7,452 nucleotides of DNA from CAYQAJ01 sp964415245 (GTDB taxonomy: Bacteria > Planctomycetota > Planctomycetia > Pirellulales > Pirellulaceae). A program made the position numbers and the translations under genes. This document shows, in pieces, positions 7,339 to 7,452 of this stretch. Positions within the stretch are counted from its first letter, which is position 1. Every line of letters begins with the position of its first letter. The DNA is taken from positions 1 through 7,452 of the forward strand of contig CAYQAJ010000252.1 of assembly GCA_964415245.1 (NCBI GenBank), given 5' to 3'. Below the pieces are notes generated by a model that was given only the letters and a program-made list of their open reading frames with translations, made no database searches and was not told where the DNA came from.

Positions 7339-7452
7339 TCAACCGTTATCGTCGTCGAACAGGTCGTCTTCGTCGCTCGCATCGTCGTCCCGGTCGGGGT
7401 GCAGTTCGTCTTCAGGGGGGAAGAAAAAGTCGCCCAGCCCCAGTGGCACCGC
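7339..7452 (-). CDS. C-terminal end of an unidentified protein with acidic tail (partial)
   Basis: The minus strand is open from the window edge to TGA at 7339-7341 and gives 37 residues. They begin AVPLGLGDFFFPPEDEL and end in a strongly acidic tail (HPDRDDDASDEDDLFDDDNG). The acidic C-terminus, the stop followed by a plausible ribosome binding site, and the close spacing to the next gene support a genuine gene end. Family and function cannot be judged from so few residues. It would be the first gene in the direction of transcription visible here. Confidence 0.6.
   Translation of the reverse strand, partial: AVPLGLGDFFFPPEDELHPDRDDDASDEDDLFDDDNG

Overview
The window reads as a piece of a planctomycete (Planctomycetota, probably Pirellulales-like) draft genome. 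The main reason is the large minus-strand gene at 1158-4864. It fuses several CxxCH haem domains to a propeller of the 'PVC-type' membrane-bound dehydrogenase / sugar-dehydrogenase kind, a style that is abundant in Planctomycetes and rare elsewhere. The sequence is GC-rich, two gene starts are GTG, and two runs of exactly 100 N mark scaffold joins of unknown true length.

All supported genes lie on the minus strand, so transcription runs from high to low coordinates. In that order they are: (1) the last 37 codons and stop of an unidentified gene with a very acidic tail (7339-7452); (2) a large unrecognised soluble protein (5375-7320), cut at its C-terminus by the second N run; (3) a 112-residue TerB-like helical protein with a GTG start (4900-5238); (4) an exported five-haem cytochrome/dehydrogenase fusion (1158-4864), cut at its C-terminus by the first N run; (5) a secreted PD40/TolB-like beta-propeller protein (40-966). 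Spacers are short (17 bp and 35 bp where they can be measured), so an operon or two adjacent operons is plausible. The N runs hide the two other junctions.

Functionally the window splits in two. The upstream part (acidic-tail gene, unknown gene, TerB-like gene) looks cytoplasmic and has no clear pathway. The downstream part (penta-haem dehydrogenase and PD40 propeller) carries two apparent signal peptides and would act outside the cytoplasmic membrane. There, the cytochrome domains probably relay electrons from a propeller-type oxidase or dehydrogenase whose substrate cannot be read from the sequence. Non-coding sequence is scarce: 1-39 holds a possible REP-like motif, and 967-1057 upstream of the PD40 gene holds a tandem heptamer that could be an operator. 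I saw no tRNA, rRNA, CRISPR array, insertion sequence or defence module.
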